Both the position numbers and the translations under genes were made by a program. This document shows positions 25,090-35,640 of a stretch of DNA of 64,000 nucleotides, in pieces. Within the stretch, counting starts at the first letter, position 1, and each line of letters starts with the position of its first letter. This DNA is from Mixophyes australis. Taxonomy: Eukaryota > Chordata > Amphibia > Anura > Limnodynastidae. Location: the NCBI GenBank assembly GCA_036250195.1, contig JAVHZZ010000001.1, positions 379,822,907 through 379,886,906 on the forward strand. The letters run 5' to 3'. Below the pieces are notes generated by a model. That model ran no database searches. It saw only the letters and a list, made by a program, of their open reading frames with translations, and had not been told where the DNA came from.

Positions 25090-26350
25090 ATATATTAACA
25101 ATGTAACTGCTGGTGGGGAAACTGCATGTGGTTATTGTAAGGCAGCATCATTATTAGATACCAATAATAAAGCAGTCATTGGCGACTGGCATTTCTGTGC
25201 AGCTACCAGTGGTTTGGTACAGTAGGAATGAAGAGAGAGAGAGCACAAGGTGGAGACAAGAAAAATTAGTCATGGTATAAATCTTAAAACAGTCAGCTAC
25301 TGGCAATCATGACTGTTCCTCACAAATTATCTTAATTGATCTTCATTAAACTTCTAGTTCTGAAAAAGGCTGTTCCTTTCTTGTTGCACAGAAACTCTTA
25401 TAGTTATCTGCCAGCTTAGAGCTTAGCACAGTGTTGCTTGTTGCTGCAAGCAGAGCCAGGGCTCTTCTTCCCATATTCAGAGGCAGCTGCTGCCATCCAG
25501 GAGGAATTGGAGATCACCAAAGAAGGAACATAGATAACAACAGTGATGACAGTTGATCTCATAAGGACCAACAGCTGAACTGAGATGGCACATAATCTTC
25601 TAAAGAACCCTGTCCTTGACATGACGACACTCCTTGGTACCACCATGTAATTACCCACTGCATTCACAAGTTACTGTTTTATATTTGTTAGAAGATGTTT
25701 ATGTAGGAGGTAGGGCACAGTGCTGATCTAAAGTGCAGCCATCATTAATTGCTATCCACATGTCCCTAAGGATAGAGCATAATAAAAACCTGAAACCACC
25801 ACCACCAAGGTAGTGGTCTTTCCTACTGTATCAGGTGCGGTGTAGGGCCAGCAAAAAAGAGATAGTTTTCAACCCATTTATAGGGACAGAATCAGGTTCT
25901 AAAAAGCTTTATCTGAAATTTGTATCCATGGAAATGTCTCTGTTGCTCTGTTTTAAACAAATACACAGTGCATGTCTCTTATTCTGTATGTTCAAAGTAT
26001 TTGTCACTGTTTATTTGAATTTAAAATAACTTATCTAAACATGTCGTAATGAGATTTGCAATGTCAATACATGACATTTATCTTCTCAGTAGCAAAATGT
26101 CTGTGGATTGAATGAATCTAAAATGCTTGTAATTACAAAAACAGTAGCCACTAATGTTAATATGGTGTGGAAACCACAACAGATATCATTGTACTGGTGG
26201 ACATATGCCATGTGTGCACTGTGGATCCAGAGAATATCCAGGGAAGATGTAACCTAGCTGAAACACTAGAGATGCAGAATGTAGTGGACATTCCACATAG
26301 CCTCCCGATGCATTGGGGGAACGGAAGAGTGACACAATCAATAAGCCACC
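25090..26350. other. Non-coding stretch with small unassigned frames
   Basis: A minus-strand 83-codon frame at 25,416-25,667 and a plus-strand 80-codon frame at 26,167-26,409 were read. Neither shows a known motif or splice context. No gene is claimed. Confidence 0.4.
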
Positions 26351-26354
26351 CATT

Positions 26355-26499
26355 GGGGAAGATTCAATTAGACAGAACGTCCTCAAGACACCTCATGGCA
26401 GAGATTTGATAGAAATTTCTGCTAATTTTTCAATGTAATTGTTGGAAATGTGCGCAGCGCGATGTCCTGGCGCCACATTGCCGGCAATTTAATCTCCCC
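26355..26499. mobile_element. Small MITE, 145 bp, ATT target duplication
   Basis: Imperfect terminal inverted repeats read GGGGAAGATTCAATT at the left and, inverted, GGGGAGATTAAATTGCC at the right. ATT flanks both sides (26,352-26,354 and 26,500-26,502). The element is non-coding, with a small GCGCAGCGCG palindrome inside (about 26,452). The length and 3-bp duplication match the other MITEs here, but the end sequence is a different family. Confidence 0.72.
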
Positions 26500-26502
26500 A
26501 TT

Positions 26503-28852
26503 GTGTCAAAATACATATACACAATAATATAATATTTACATATATGTCATATAAATTGTTTACCATATATAATGAGGTAGACGAAATGAAATAGTACGTA
26601 TAGTCTAGTTTGAATCTGTTTTTTTCTGTTGGTTGGAAATGACTGTTAAACAAATAAAAAGCTGCATACTTTAGTAAAGACGAATACAAAATCTAAAACC
26701 AAATAGCGTATTTTGAAATAAAACACTTTTTACCTTTGCATTTATTTTTCTATGACTAATTTTTACCTATAACTTTATATTTTCACTACTCCCTGTTTTA
26801 CATCATTACCCTATTTTGTTTTTGGCCAGAGATTAATGTAGACTGGCAAAGTCATAGGAGATTAAATGAGTTTACCAGATGCAAAACATTGTAAATATGA
26901 TTACTGATGTGTGGGTCTGTTGTCCTATTGATTGCTGGCAAGATGTAATTCCCAGGCTTTCAGCTGTTGCCATATAAGATACTGCAGACCACAGTTCAAA
27001 TGTCACATGGGCCTACAAACCACTGGAGCATAGGACAAGGAAATTAAGATAGAAAAAAAGACTGTGAGTAGTTTTTGTTTGCAAAACAGTTATGCAGTTT
27101 AAGATTTGCATGCTATTATTTATGTTGGCCCTGTAAATGTACCCTTAAGCCAGGAAACTTGTTTGCTTAAATTTATACAGAACACTTAACCATACATCCC
27201 AAATGTGTAATGTTGCATATAATCAGAGTATGCATTTATCTATTTTGCCAATGTAAATGTAAAAGCAGTGTTAAGTAACACATAATGTATCTGTCTTATA
27301 TACTTTATACATATCTCATATGCTTTTCAACAGACCAGATATAAAATCAAGTATTTTCATTTTGCTTTTATAGTGCACGTATACTAGTTTCAAAAATGGT
27401 TAAATTCAAGAATGTTCTCTTTATTTTTTGGCATCTCATGAAAAGTTATTTAAAAAGTTTAGAAGGTCATTAAGAAGCACAACATTTGCAGAAGAGCAGA
27501 CCAAGGGTGTTCTTTGCAAAGTATGGAGTAGGCGCACAAGTACAACTAGTTTTATGGAGCAGTGTAAAATCAAGACTTCATTTTTAAGAATGTTATTATT
27601 AAAGTAATATAAAAGGATGGGAAGGAGTGGAAAGGGTCCATTTTTAAGTGAATTCTTAAGTATGGAAGGGCATATAGCCATTTTCATTCTGCAAAACCCA
27701 TGATTTATGCACTTACAATAGGAGACAATTTGCACTGTCCTTTTGCACTTCTGAAGAGAAGCACACTTCTAGGAATACTTCAAGCTTATGCACAGCCAGT
27801 CCCAAAATCCCATTACTCGCATAATTAAAACCATCAATGAGGAAAAAGTAAGCAGTACTTTGCAATTTGTTCCGCTTCATGTGTTTCTTCCCTTCCCTTG
27901 CTTTCAAAAACTTGAAAGTAGGTGTTCACTGTAAAGTTAAGTGGGTTGACAATCTTGGGGAACCATTGCAAAACCAATTAATTTTTCGGAGCCCATGCAG
28001 TGTACTTTGTGGATGAGATAAGTCCAACAATAAATGTTTACACTTCTAGCACACCCTACCACACATTGTAAGGGTCCTCAAGAGTTGAATATATATATTT
28101 TTTTTGTTTGCATAAAATACATATTTCCATGCTTACACTTATAACTCCTTATGCTTATAGAGGTAGAACAGGAGGGAAAAGGGCAGGGAAGTGTAGGCAG
28201 ATCACTGTAAGGGTGTGTTCATGTAATTGTGACTGAGGTAAACCTGGACGCATATGCATATAGCCACTTCCTATTGGCTGACTGTGGATTGACCCCTCCC
28301 ACTGACAGTACTTAAATCATTAATGTGGTTGCTATATTATATGAATTTGCAGCCATCTATTAGTATTACTTAATAGACATTTCCATTTGGAGTGTACCAG
28401 GAATCAAAATTCCCAGGTTAAAATAACAAATATTTGCATTTAATAATATTTTATATAGTAAATGCAAAATATATTAGTAACACTGTCCAGACACTATTTT
28501 CTTTTGTGTATATGTCACTTCATTATATTATTATATTGTGAACAAATACGGAAATGCGACTGCCGATCCAAACCTCTAGGTGTTCTCTACACTATCGCTG
28601 TACTTTCTCTATGTTATGGCGGGGCATAAGTATACACACTTATTATTCCTGAGGTAAATCTGGCACATATGCTACTAATGTACATGCTGGATGCATGTTG
28701 AGATGCGTCCAACTGCAAATATGCATGTAAGTGCACTTTTTATGCACTTTTTATGTGTGCCTATTTTCCTGCTTATGCTTGGAACACAAATATGTCCAAC
28801 TCTACATGAGTACTTATCTATAGCTTCAAATTAATCTGTATGTCAAACATAA
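26503..28852. other. AT-rich non-coding stretch
   Basis: About 2.3 kb. Minus-strand frames of 99 and 64 codons at 27,436-27,907 have no recognisable motif and unremarkable composition. No RNA gene or repeat was recognised. Confidence 0.45.
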
Positions 28853-30415
28853 TACAATAATGAACAAAAGTTTTGAGAACAAATATTATTTTTCACAAAG
28901 TTTGCTGCCTCAGTTTTTATGATGGCAATTTGCATATACTTCAAAATGTCATGAAGAGTGATCAGATGAATTTCAATTAATTTCAAAGTCCCTCTTTGCC
29001 ATGACAATGAACTTTATCCCAAAAACAACATTTCCACTGCATTTCAGTCCTGCCACAAAAGGACCAGCTGACATCAGGTCAGTGATTCTCTAGTTAACAC
29101 AGGTGAGAGTGTTGGTGAGGAGATCACCCTGTCATGATGACTGAGTTAGAATAACAGACTGGAAGCTTTAAAAGGAGGGTGGTGCTTGAAATCATTGTTA
29201 TTTTTCTGTTAACATGGTTATCTGCAAGTAAACACATGCAGTCATCATTGTTTTGAGGAAAAAGGGCTTCACAGGCAAGGGTATTGCTGCTAGTAAGATT
29301 GCACCTAAATCAACCATTTATAAGATCATCAAGAACTTCAAGGAGAGAGATTCAATAGTTGTGAAGAAGGCATTAGGGTGCCCAAGAATGTCCAGCAAGC
29401 ACCATGACCATCTCCTAAAGTTGATTTAGCTGCGGGATCGGGACACTGCCAGTGCAGAGCTTGCTCAGGAAAGGCAGCAGGCAGATGTGAGTGCATCTGC
29501 ACGCAATGAGGCAAAGATGTTTGGAGCATAGCCTGGTGTCAAGAAGGCCAGAAAAAAAGCCACTTCTCTCCAGGAAAAACATCAGGGACATACTCATGTC
29601 AAGGACATATGAGTATGGCCCTAATACAGGGATTGGACTGCTGAGGACTGGGGTAAATTAATTTTCTGTGATAAATCTCTTTTCAGATTGTTTGGGGCAT
29701 GGAAAAACGTTTGTCCAGAGAAGGAAAGGTGAGCGCTATCATCAGCCCTGTGTCATGACAACAGTAAAGCATTCTGAGACCAATCATGTATGGGGTTGCT
29801 TCTCAGTCAAGGGAGTGGGCTCACTCACAGTTTTGCCTCAAAACACAGCCATAAATAAAGAATCGTACCAAAACATCCTCCAAGAGCAACTTCTCCTAAC
29901 CATCCAGGAACAGTTTGGTGATGAACAATGCCTTTTCCAGCATGATGGAGCACCTTTCCATAAGGCAAAATAGATAACTAAGTGGCTCATGGATCAAAAC
30001 ATCAAAATTTTGGGTCTATGGCCAAGAAAATCCCTAGACCTTAATCCCATTGAAAACTTGTGGTCAATCCTCAAGAGGCGGGTGGACAATCAAAAACCCA
30101 CAAATTCTGATAAACTCCAAGCATTGATTAGGCAAGAATGGGCTATCAGTCAGTATGTGGCCCAGAAGTTGATTGACAGCATGCCAGGGTGAATTGCAGA
30201 GGTCTTCAAAAGGAAGGGTCAACACTGCAAATATTGACTTTTTGCATACACTTAATGCAATTGTCAATAAAAGCCTTTGATGCTTATGAAATGCTTTTCA
30301 TTTTACTTCAGTATATCATAGCAACATCTGACAAAAAGGTCTAAAAACACTGAAGCAGCAAACTTTGTGAAAACCAATATTTGTGTCATTCTCAAAACTT
30401 TTGGCCATGACTGTA
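28853..30415 (+). mobile_element. Tc1-like DNA transposon, nearly full length, inactive
   Basis: Both ends are present and inverted. The right end, read inward, is TACAGTCATGGCCAAAAGTT followed by TTGAGAATGACACAAATATT. The left end has the same text with several substitutions (TACAATAATGAACAAAAG). The outermost TA dinucleotides fit the TA target of Tc1/mariner elements. The length of 1,563 bp is normal for the group. A transposase pseudogene (29,214-30,237) fills the centre. The element is better preserved than most others here, so it looks comparatively young. Similar elements are known in fish and amphibians. Confidence 0.93.
29214..30237 (+). pseudogene. Tc1-like DD34E transposase pseudogene
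   Basis: The natural start ATG at 29,214 is followed by a stop at codon 6. Further on the helix-turn-helix text remains readable (KSTIYKIIKNF-like near 29,310-29,340). The catalytic region shows the first aspartate in IFCDKS (about 29,660-29,680). The second is in QHDGAPFHKA (about 29,938-29,967), and the glutamate is in LNPIENLWSILKRR (about 30,040-30,080). A frameshift lies near 29,710 and a stop at 29,971-29,973 follows the HDGAP box. All three catalytic positions survive, but the reading frame does not. Confidence 0.9.
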
Positions 30416-30713
30416 CAATATGCATAAAATCAGCTTTGCAAATTTAAAATAGGTCAGAATGTGATAAAATGAGCATGTCTAAATATGTGTTGAATAATTA
30501 TATCATTATACTTAATCATGAACAATATAGAGTTTAATTTCATAGCGTTGAAATATAGATATATATCTCACTGATGTGTGCCATACCTTGATACAGAGCA
30601 AGAAGCCTTAGGTTAACAAATAAGTTTGTTATAACTATGATGAAGTAATTGTCACTAATAATATAACATTATAGCCTACATCCCATGTCTTTTGAAGATT
30701 GGTGTGTGTAAGA

Positions 30714-30895
30714 AATCATCATTATCATCATCATCATCATCATTTATTTATATAGCCCAAGCAAGTTTCGTAGCGCTTTACAATTGACAACAAACACAGT
30801 AATAAAACAATGCTGGGTAATACAGACATACAGAGAGGTAAGAGGGCCCTGCACTCAACCTTACAATCTACCATTTACGGAGCTAAACCTCTTTA
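30714..30895 (-). mobile_element. 3' tail of an L2-like LINE with (ATC)n end
   Basis: On the minus strand: GATTGTAAGGTTGAGTGCAG, GGCCCTCTTACCTCTCTGT, and an AATTGTAAAGCGCTACGAAAC block, then a TATATAAATAAATGATGATG tail. The same tail type is seen at 52,800-52,925. It is a 5'-truncated insertion. Confidence 0.8.
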
Positions 30896-31655
30896 TTGCG
30901 CACATTTTGCATTATTTTAATGTATTGTAACTAAATGGCTGGAGAAATCTCTGATTTCTCTGACATTAACCATTTTGTAAATAGCAAAATGTATTGAAAA
31001 AGCCTTTTGCTGACGTCTACATGGGCATTTTGGCTCTTCATCACTTGTTAAAATGACACAATGCAAATCTCATTCTACATATTGTAAAATATTTAATACC
31101 CCCACTGTGACTAAACTTCAGTATCTGCAGTTAGTTTGCAGAACTCTGAGAGCTTTGGTCACAAAAACATGGAATTATTTTTTAGTGTTTTTAAAACATA
31201 TCTGTTGTTATGTAGAGTGCATTTGGCTATCCTTTTCCATGGCTAGCTGATCATAGATGCTAAGAGGTTACAGAAGGTGATGCTGAATTTTTGTAACTTT
31301 CAAATAATGTAAGAAAAAAAAAACGTTGAACTATTATGCACTTTAATGTCCATTTGCATAACATGGATATGTACACAAGTCATCAAAAATATTAGATGTA
31401 ATATATGGGTTCTCTACCTGCAACCCAATGACCATCTAATAACCTGGCTTTATAAATTACAAGTATTATGTTAATGTAGTATTGTAGTAACTATAGTAAA
31501 TTAAACCGCAAATAAAATTTAGTGTAAGGTGAAAGAGATAAAATGTTGAAATGCTACGTACACACTCAATTTGAAACTTTATACAGCAGGCACTATGGAG
31601 AGTGAAGAGGCAGAAACAATCCAATCTCATTAGATACCTAATTGTAAAGAGCTAC
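30896..31655. other. AT-rich non-coding stretch
   Basis: About 760 bases. No feature was recognised. Confidence 0.45.
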
Positions 31656-31659
31656 CTCA

Positions 31660-31945
31660 TTTTTTATCACTATATGAATAAATGAGGATGCTGAGAGATG
31701 AAGGTGGCCAACACTCATACTACAAATATTTAAAGGTTAGGCATATAATACATTACCAGATTATTCATTGGTTGTCAAGAGCATGGCTTCCATTACCTTG
31801 CCACTATATAAATAAATGAGAATGCTGAGAGATGACGGTGGTATGCACACATACTGCAAAAATTCAAAGATTAGGACTACAATACATTGCCAGATTATTC
31901 ATTGCTTGTCAAAAGCATGACTTTCATTACCTTGTTTTACTTATA
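31660..31945. repeat. Two tandem copies of a ~134-bp unit
   Basis: Copies starting near 31,674 and 31,808 share AATAAATGAG.ATGCTGAGAG, CAGATTATTCATTG.TTGTCA and CATTACCTTG, with about 15-20% difference. The array lies directly left of the larger duplication. Confidence 0.75.
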
Positions 31946-31960
31946 TGCTCTGTGCTATAA

Positions 31961-33090
31961 TGCTGCCCTTCTGAATCTATCCAGGGGACTCATATATATT
32001 TATGGCGAGGGAGGGCTGGAAAATCATTTCCCCCAGTGAATCTTCATCCAAACCCGAAGTAAAGGAGACTACTCGAGATTTGCTGCAGATGTAGTCCCCA
32101 AGAATATTGAATGTATATAAATAATATTTATATGTTCTATTAGTGACGTGTAAGAAATATGCAAATGAAACAGTTCAGATTGGCCCATAGATGCTGTTCC
32201 CACACATGTAAATATGAATAATATTTACATTGATTCAGATTCGGTTGCCCAAAACATGTCTAGATGATGCAATTGAAAGTCCACATTCTGAGAAATGAAT
32301 AGAACAGATTTTGGACCTGGCAAATAATACATTTGTAAATGGAGATATGATGGATGATGATTTATGCTATCTGATGGAGTTAGAGAAACGTAAAGTATGG
32401 TTCATTATTTTTTTTAATTGAATCAGAGAAATCAAATGCACTGGTGGCAGATTTACAAAATCTTTCATTAAGACATAATAGACATTTAAACGGTGACGAG
32501 AGGGCACAATGTTAAATGGAGGAATTCAAGATAGTATTTTCCTTGGAGTGAGGTAGATCTGTGCCGTAATGCTGCCCTTCTGAATCAAACCCGGGGACTC
32601 ATAAATATGTGAGAGGGAGGGCACAAAAATCATTGCCCGTGGTATACTTCATCTAAACCTGGGGTAAAAGGGGCTGCCTGAGACTTGCAGCAGAGGTGCT
32701 CTCCAAAAAGGTGTGTACTCACTCAGACACCAGGGCAACCGGGACATTTCACACTACTGCTGCATCCCAGCTTGTGACAGGGTGTAATAGCAATCTGACC
32801 TTCTACTGTTTGGTTTTGCTTTTAGTTGTTAGTTGACCTACATTGCTCTTTCCACCACCATTTTTGTTTAAATAAAAACTCTGACCTTTTGCCAAATTTA
32901 CATTGGGTTATTTATTTATTAAATTCAGTAATAGTAAGTATGCACATACAAAGGAAATTTGGGTGCACTGAAAAGAAGATATGAACACTATGCAGTTTAT
33001 TGTTTTTTGAACTGAATCAGAGAAACCAAATGCAATGATGGGATAGTTACAAAATCCTTCATTAAGACAATTCGCTGCAGACTATTGGTG
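31961..33090. repeat. Two tandem copies of a ~600-bp unit
   Basis: TGCTGCCCTTCTGAATC occurs at 31,961 and 32,570, followed in both by a GGACTCAT...GAGGGAGGGC block and a CATC.AAACC block. GAATCAGAGAAA recurs at 32,420 and 33,014 with the same downstream CTTCATTAAGACA. Spacings are 609 and 594 bases, so the whole unit was duplicated with small indels. There is no coding capacity. Text near 32,700-32,790, unique to the second copy, may be an insertion. Confidence 0.78.
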
Positions 33091-33791
33091 ACTATCAAAA
33101 TAGGTGAAAATTCGGACAATTGTGAAGGGATCATTAGAAAACAGACTAGAAATGACTGGAAAAAAATGTTAATGCTATAAATAGTAATATAGGAATAAAA
33201 CTCAAAATGACATTATTTTACCTATGTTTCACAATTTTTAATTAAATTGAGATCCAAAACCAAAACCTTTCACATTTGTTTGACAAAACAGGTAGCAAAG
33301 CTGAAACATGAAGTTAGTTTACAACCGATAACGGTTTCAAAACTAAAACACAGGGTTCAGCGCACATCTCTTACAAAAAGTATACCTAAGATAATTACAT
33401 GACACCTATAATAAAAATAATTATCCTAATTTGTATACATATGACAAAAGGAAAGTCAAATTAATATATAGAACTTCACAAATGTACATTAAGCTTCCCA
33501 TATCAGTACAGGCATGGTTACTTTATGCAATATACTTTGGTTTTAATTTTATCTGATACATACACTCCTTCTGCTGATTTTATGTTTATAGTGAGACAAT
33601 TATGAGTCAATTTGTGGTAAGTTCAAAAATACATTTGTGAATTTGTAAGAGTTTCACAATTTGTATTTTCCCAAGGTATATTTTAGGTTTACAAACTAAA
33701 TTAGTTCATACTTTCAATTAGTATACTTTATTATATTGGAATAAATCCTATTTTTTATTGTATTAAAACACAAAACAAGACTTGGAAAGCA
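33091..33791. other. AT-rich non-coding stretch
   Basis: No recognisable feature was seen in these 700 bases. Confidence 0.45.
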
Positions 33792-34087
33792 TACAGTGAA
33801 TATAAAATAATTTACACACCCTTACTGAAATTGCAAGTTTTTGTGATGTAAATTCTGAAATCAAGATGAATAATGTCAGAACTATTTCCATCATTAAATG
33901 CAACCAACAAAATTAAAGAGAAAAACAAATAAATCATTTTTAGTAAAAATAGGTGAAAGTTAAAACAATGGTTGCATAAACCTGCACACCCCTAAACTAA
34001 TACTTTGTGGATACATCTTTTGCTTATTATTAATTTTTCAGATTATAGCAATGATTATTTTTAAGTCACTTAACTTCTTGCACTTTG

Positions 34088-34195
34088 GGGTAAATTTATC
34101 AAGCTGCCATTTTGTAGAATGTACTAAATAAGTAATGACTATAATCTGATTGGTTGCTATAGGCAACATCTCCACTTTTTCAATTTACCCCCTGG
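34088..34195. mobile_element. Damaged MITE of the GGGGTAAAT family nested in Tc1-like element
   Basis: The left end GGGGTAAATTTATCAAGCTG and right end AATTTACCCC bracket the same core as the 19,252 copy (CTGATTGGTTGCTATAGGCA). It is shorter, about 108 bases, because most of the left arm is missing. No clean target duplication. Confidence 0.8.
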
Positions 34196-34204
34196 ACTTT
34201 CAAA

Positions 34205-34700
34205 TTCTATCCCACTCTAACCTGAATAAAAGTTCAATGTCCATGTAGATTTTGCAAAGGGATGTCCAGTATATAGCCCTGTTTAGGTCATTCCAGAGGT
34301 TTTTCAATGGAATAGAGGTCTGGGCTCTGATTTGACTATTCCAGTACCTTTTCTGAAGCCATTTCTTGGTTGATATTTATGGATACTTTTATTGTTACCA
34401 TGATGAAAGTTGAAATTCCTGTTGCTGAGGCTAGTAGGTTTTGTGCCAAAATATCCTGATATTTGTAGCTATTCATTATGCCTTCTATCCTGACTAGAAT
34501 CCCTTTCTCAACTGGAGAGAAGCAGCCCAAAAACATTATATCACCATCATGCTTCGCAGTAGCATGGTGTGCGTTAGGTGATAAACTGTGCTGTACTGCA
34601 CCAAATATATGTTTTACAATATTTTAGAATTATGGCCAAAAATTTCAACCTTGTTCTCATCAGACCATTTCAAATCAGACATTTTCACACATGACTTGGG
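34205..34700 (-). pseudogene. Transposase remnant of the second Tc1-like element
   Basis: On the minus strand a 66-codon frame (34,536-34,336) begins MFLGCFSP, preceded by HHDGD-like text. This is the region of Tc1 transposases that carries the GDGG..WGCFS motif. Further down, SNQSPDLYSIEK (near 34,318-34,283) corresponds to the catalytic-glutamate block SPDLNPIE of the family. The rest is lost in stops and frameshifts. Confidence 0.75.
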
Positions 34701-34817
34701 GTGATTAAATGTAATGCAGTTTTATGCAAAATGTAGACAGGTTTTTTTTTTTGATAAATGGCTTCCGTCTTGCCACCCTACCACATAGCCAAGACGTGCA
34801 GAAATGAAACAATCCAT

Positions 34818-34968
34818 ATGACACCAACTACCCCCTGGGAACCAGGAAAGCCTCCCCATGCCAGGTGTCCTCACAAAAAAAAAGCCACTCCTGGCTGGCC
34901 TTGACCTTTTTCAGTGGAGAGTCCTGGGGCTGAAGCCCCATCAGGCCCATTGTCAATCTGGCCCTGCT
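34818..34968 (-). mobile_element. hAT-like non-autonomous fragment
   Basis: Read on the minus strand it begins CAGGGCCAGATTGACAATGG and continues through a GGGGCTTCAGCCCCAGGACTC block. CAGGGCCGGATTAA-type ends are common in hAT elements. A clearly related copy is at 54,388-54,553. Its 8-bp target duplication could not be confirmed. Confidence 0.55.
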
Positions 34969-35439
34969 TTCAACAATGAGCTCCCAAAAATGTTTTGAAA
35001 GCTCCCTACAGTCCATGGCTTTGCCAGTAGAATGCAACCAAAAAACTGCAAGGAAATTCTACTGGAACAGATTATCTTTATTTGTGATTAATTAAAATCA
35101 TCATAATTTCTGGAAGGCGCATGGTAATAACCTTTGAACAAGTTTTGAATATGATTGGTAAACTTTGAACACAGCTACAGACATACACAATTATACAGCT
35201 AATGCATTGTTTTGCATTTAATTTCTTATTCCTAAAATTGTATATATATTTTTCACATGCATTTTGCTGGTTACAAGGTCACATTAAAGGTGTAAACATG
35301 TCTGCCATGATTTAGCTTGATTTCAGCATTTATATCACAAAAACTTTTATTTCAGTAAGGCTTTGTAGACTTTTTATATCCACTGTAATTTGCACAGTGC
35401 TCCATTGCTAATTAGCAAATTCTCACACACATATATGAA

Positions 35440-35637
35440 CATATCCCTCCTGTCTCTCTACCTTCTCTTCTGCTCCTTCTCCATTACATCTGCTTTGCCT
35501 GGAGCCTCTGAAGTTTTGGTACTAGTTGTTTATTGTTCTGTACTGTTATTCCCTGTACTGTCCATTGTTTGTACTGTGTTCGGCGCTACAGAAACCTTGT
35601 GGCGCCTTATAAATAAATAATAATAATAATAATAATA
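35440..35637 (+). mobile_element. 3' tail of an L2-like LINE
   Basis: CT-rich text is followed by TGTACTGTTATTCCCTGTACTG, GTGTTCGGCGCTACAGAAAC and GGCGCCTTATAAATAAATAA, then an (AAT)n run. This matches the 3' ends of copies A and E. Only about 200 bases are present. Confidence 0.8.
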
Positions 35638-35640
35638 CAC

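Larger units (their letters stand above)
33792..35387 (-). mobile_element. Second Tc1-like transposon, older, with two nested insertions
   Basis: The ends are inverted: TACAGTGAATATAAAATAATTT at the left, and at the right, read inward, TACAGTGGATATAAAAAGTC. The outer TA fits Tc1 target use. The subterminal text TGCAAGTTTTTGTGATGTAA is mirrored at about 35,325-35,345. The transposase is on the minus strand. The copy contains a small MITE (34,088-34,195) and a hAT-like fragment (about 34,818-34,968). It is more diverged than the Tc1-like element at 28.9 kb and belongs to a different subfamily. Confidence 0.85.

Noticed and set aside
25416..25667. 83-codon minus-strand frame with a hydrophobic centre
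   Set aside because: It looked like a signal or membrane segment at first, but no cysteine pattern or family was recognisable and the flanks give no exon structure.
27436..27907. Two adjacent minus-strand frames (99 and 64 codons)
   Set aside because: No motif or homology recognised; AT-rich composition makes leucine/asparagine-rich chance frames likely.
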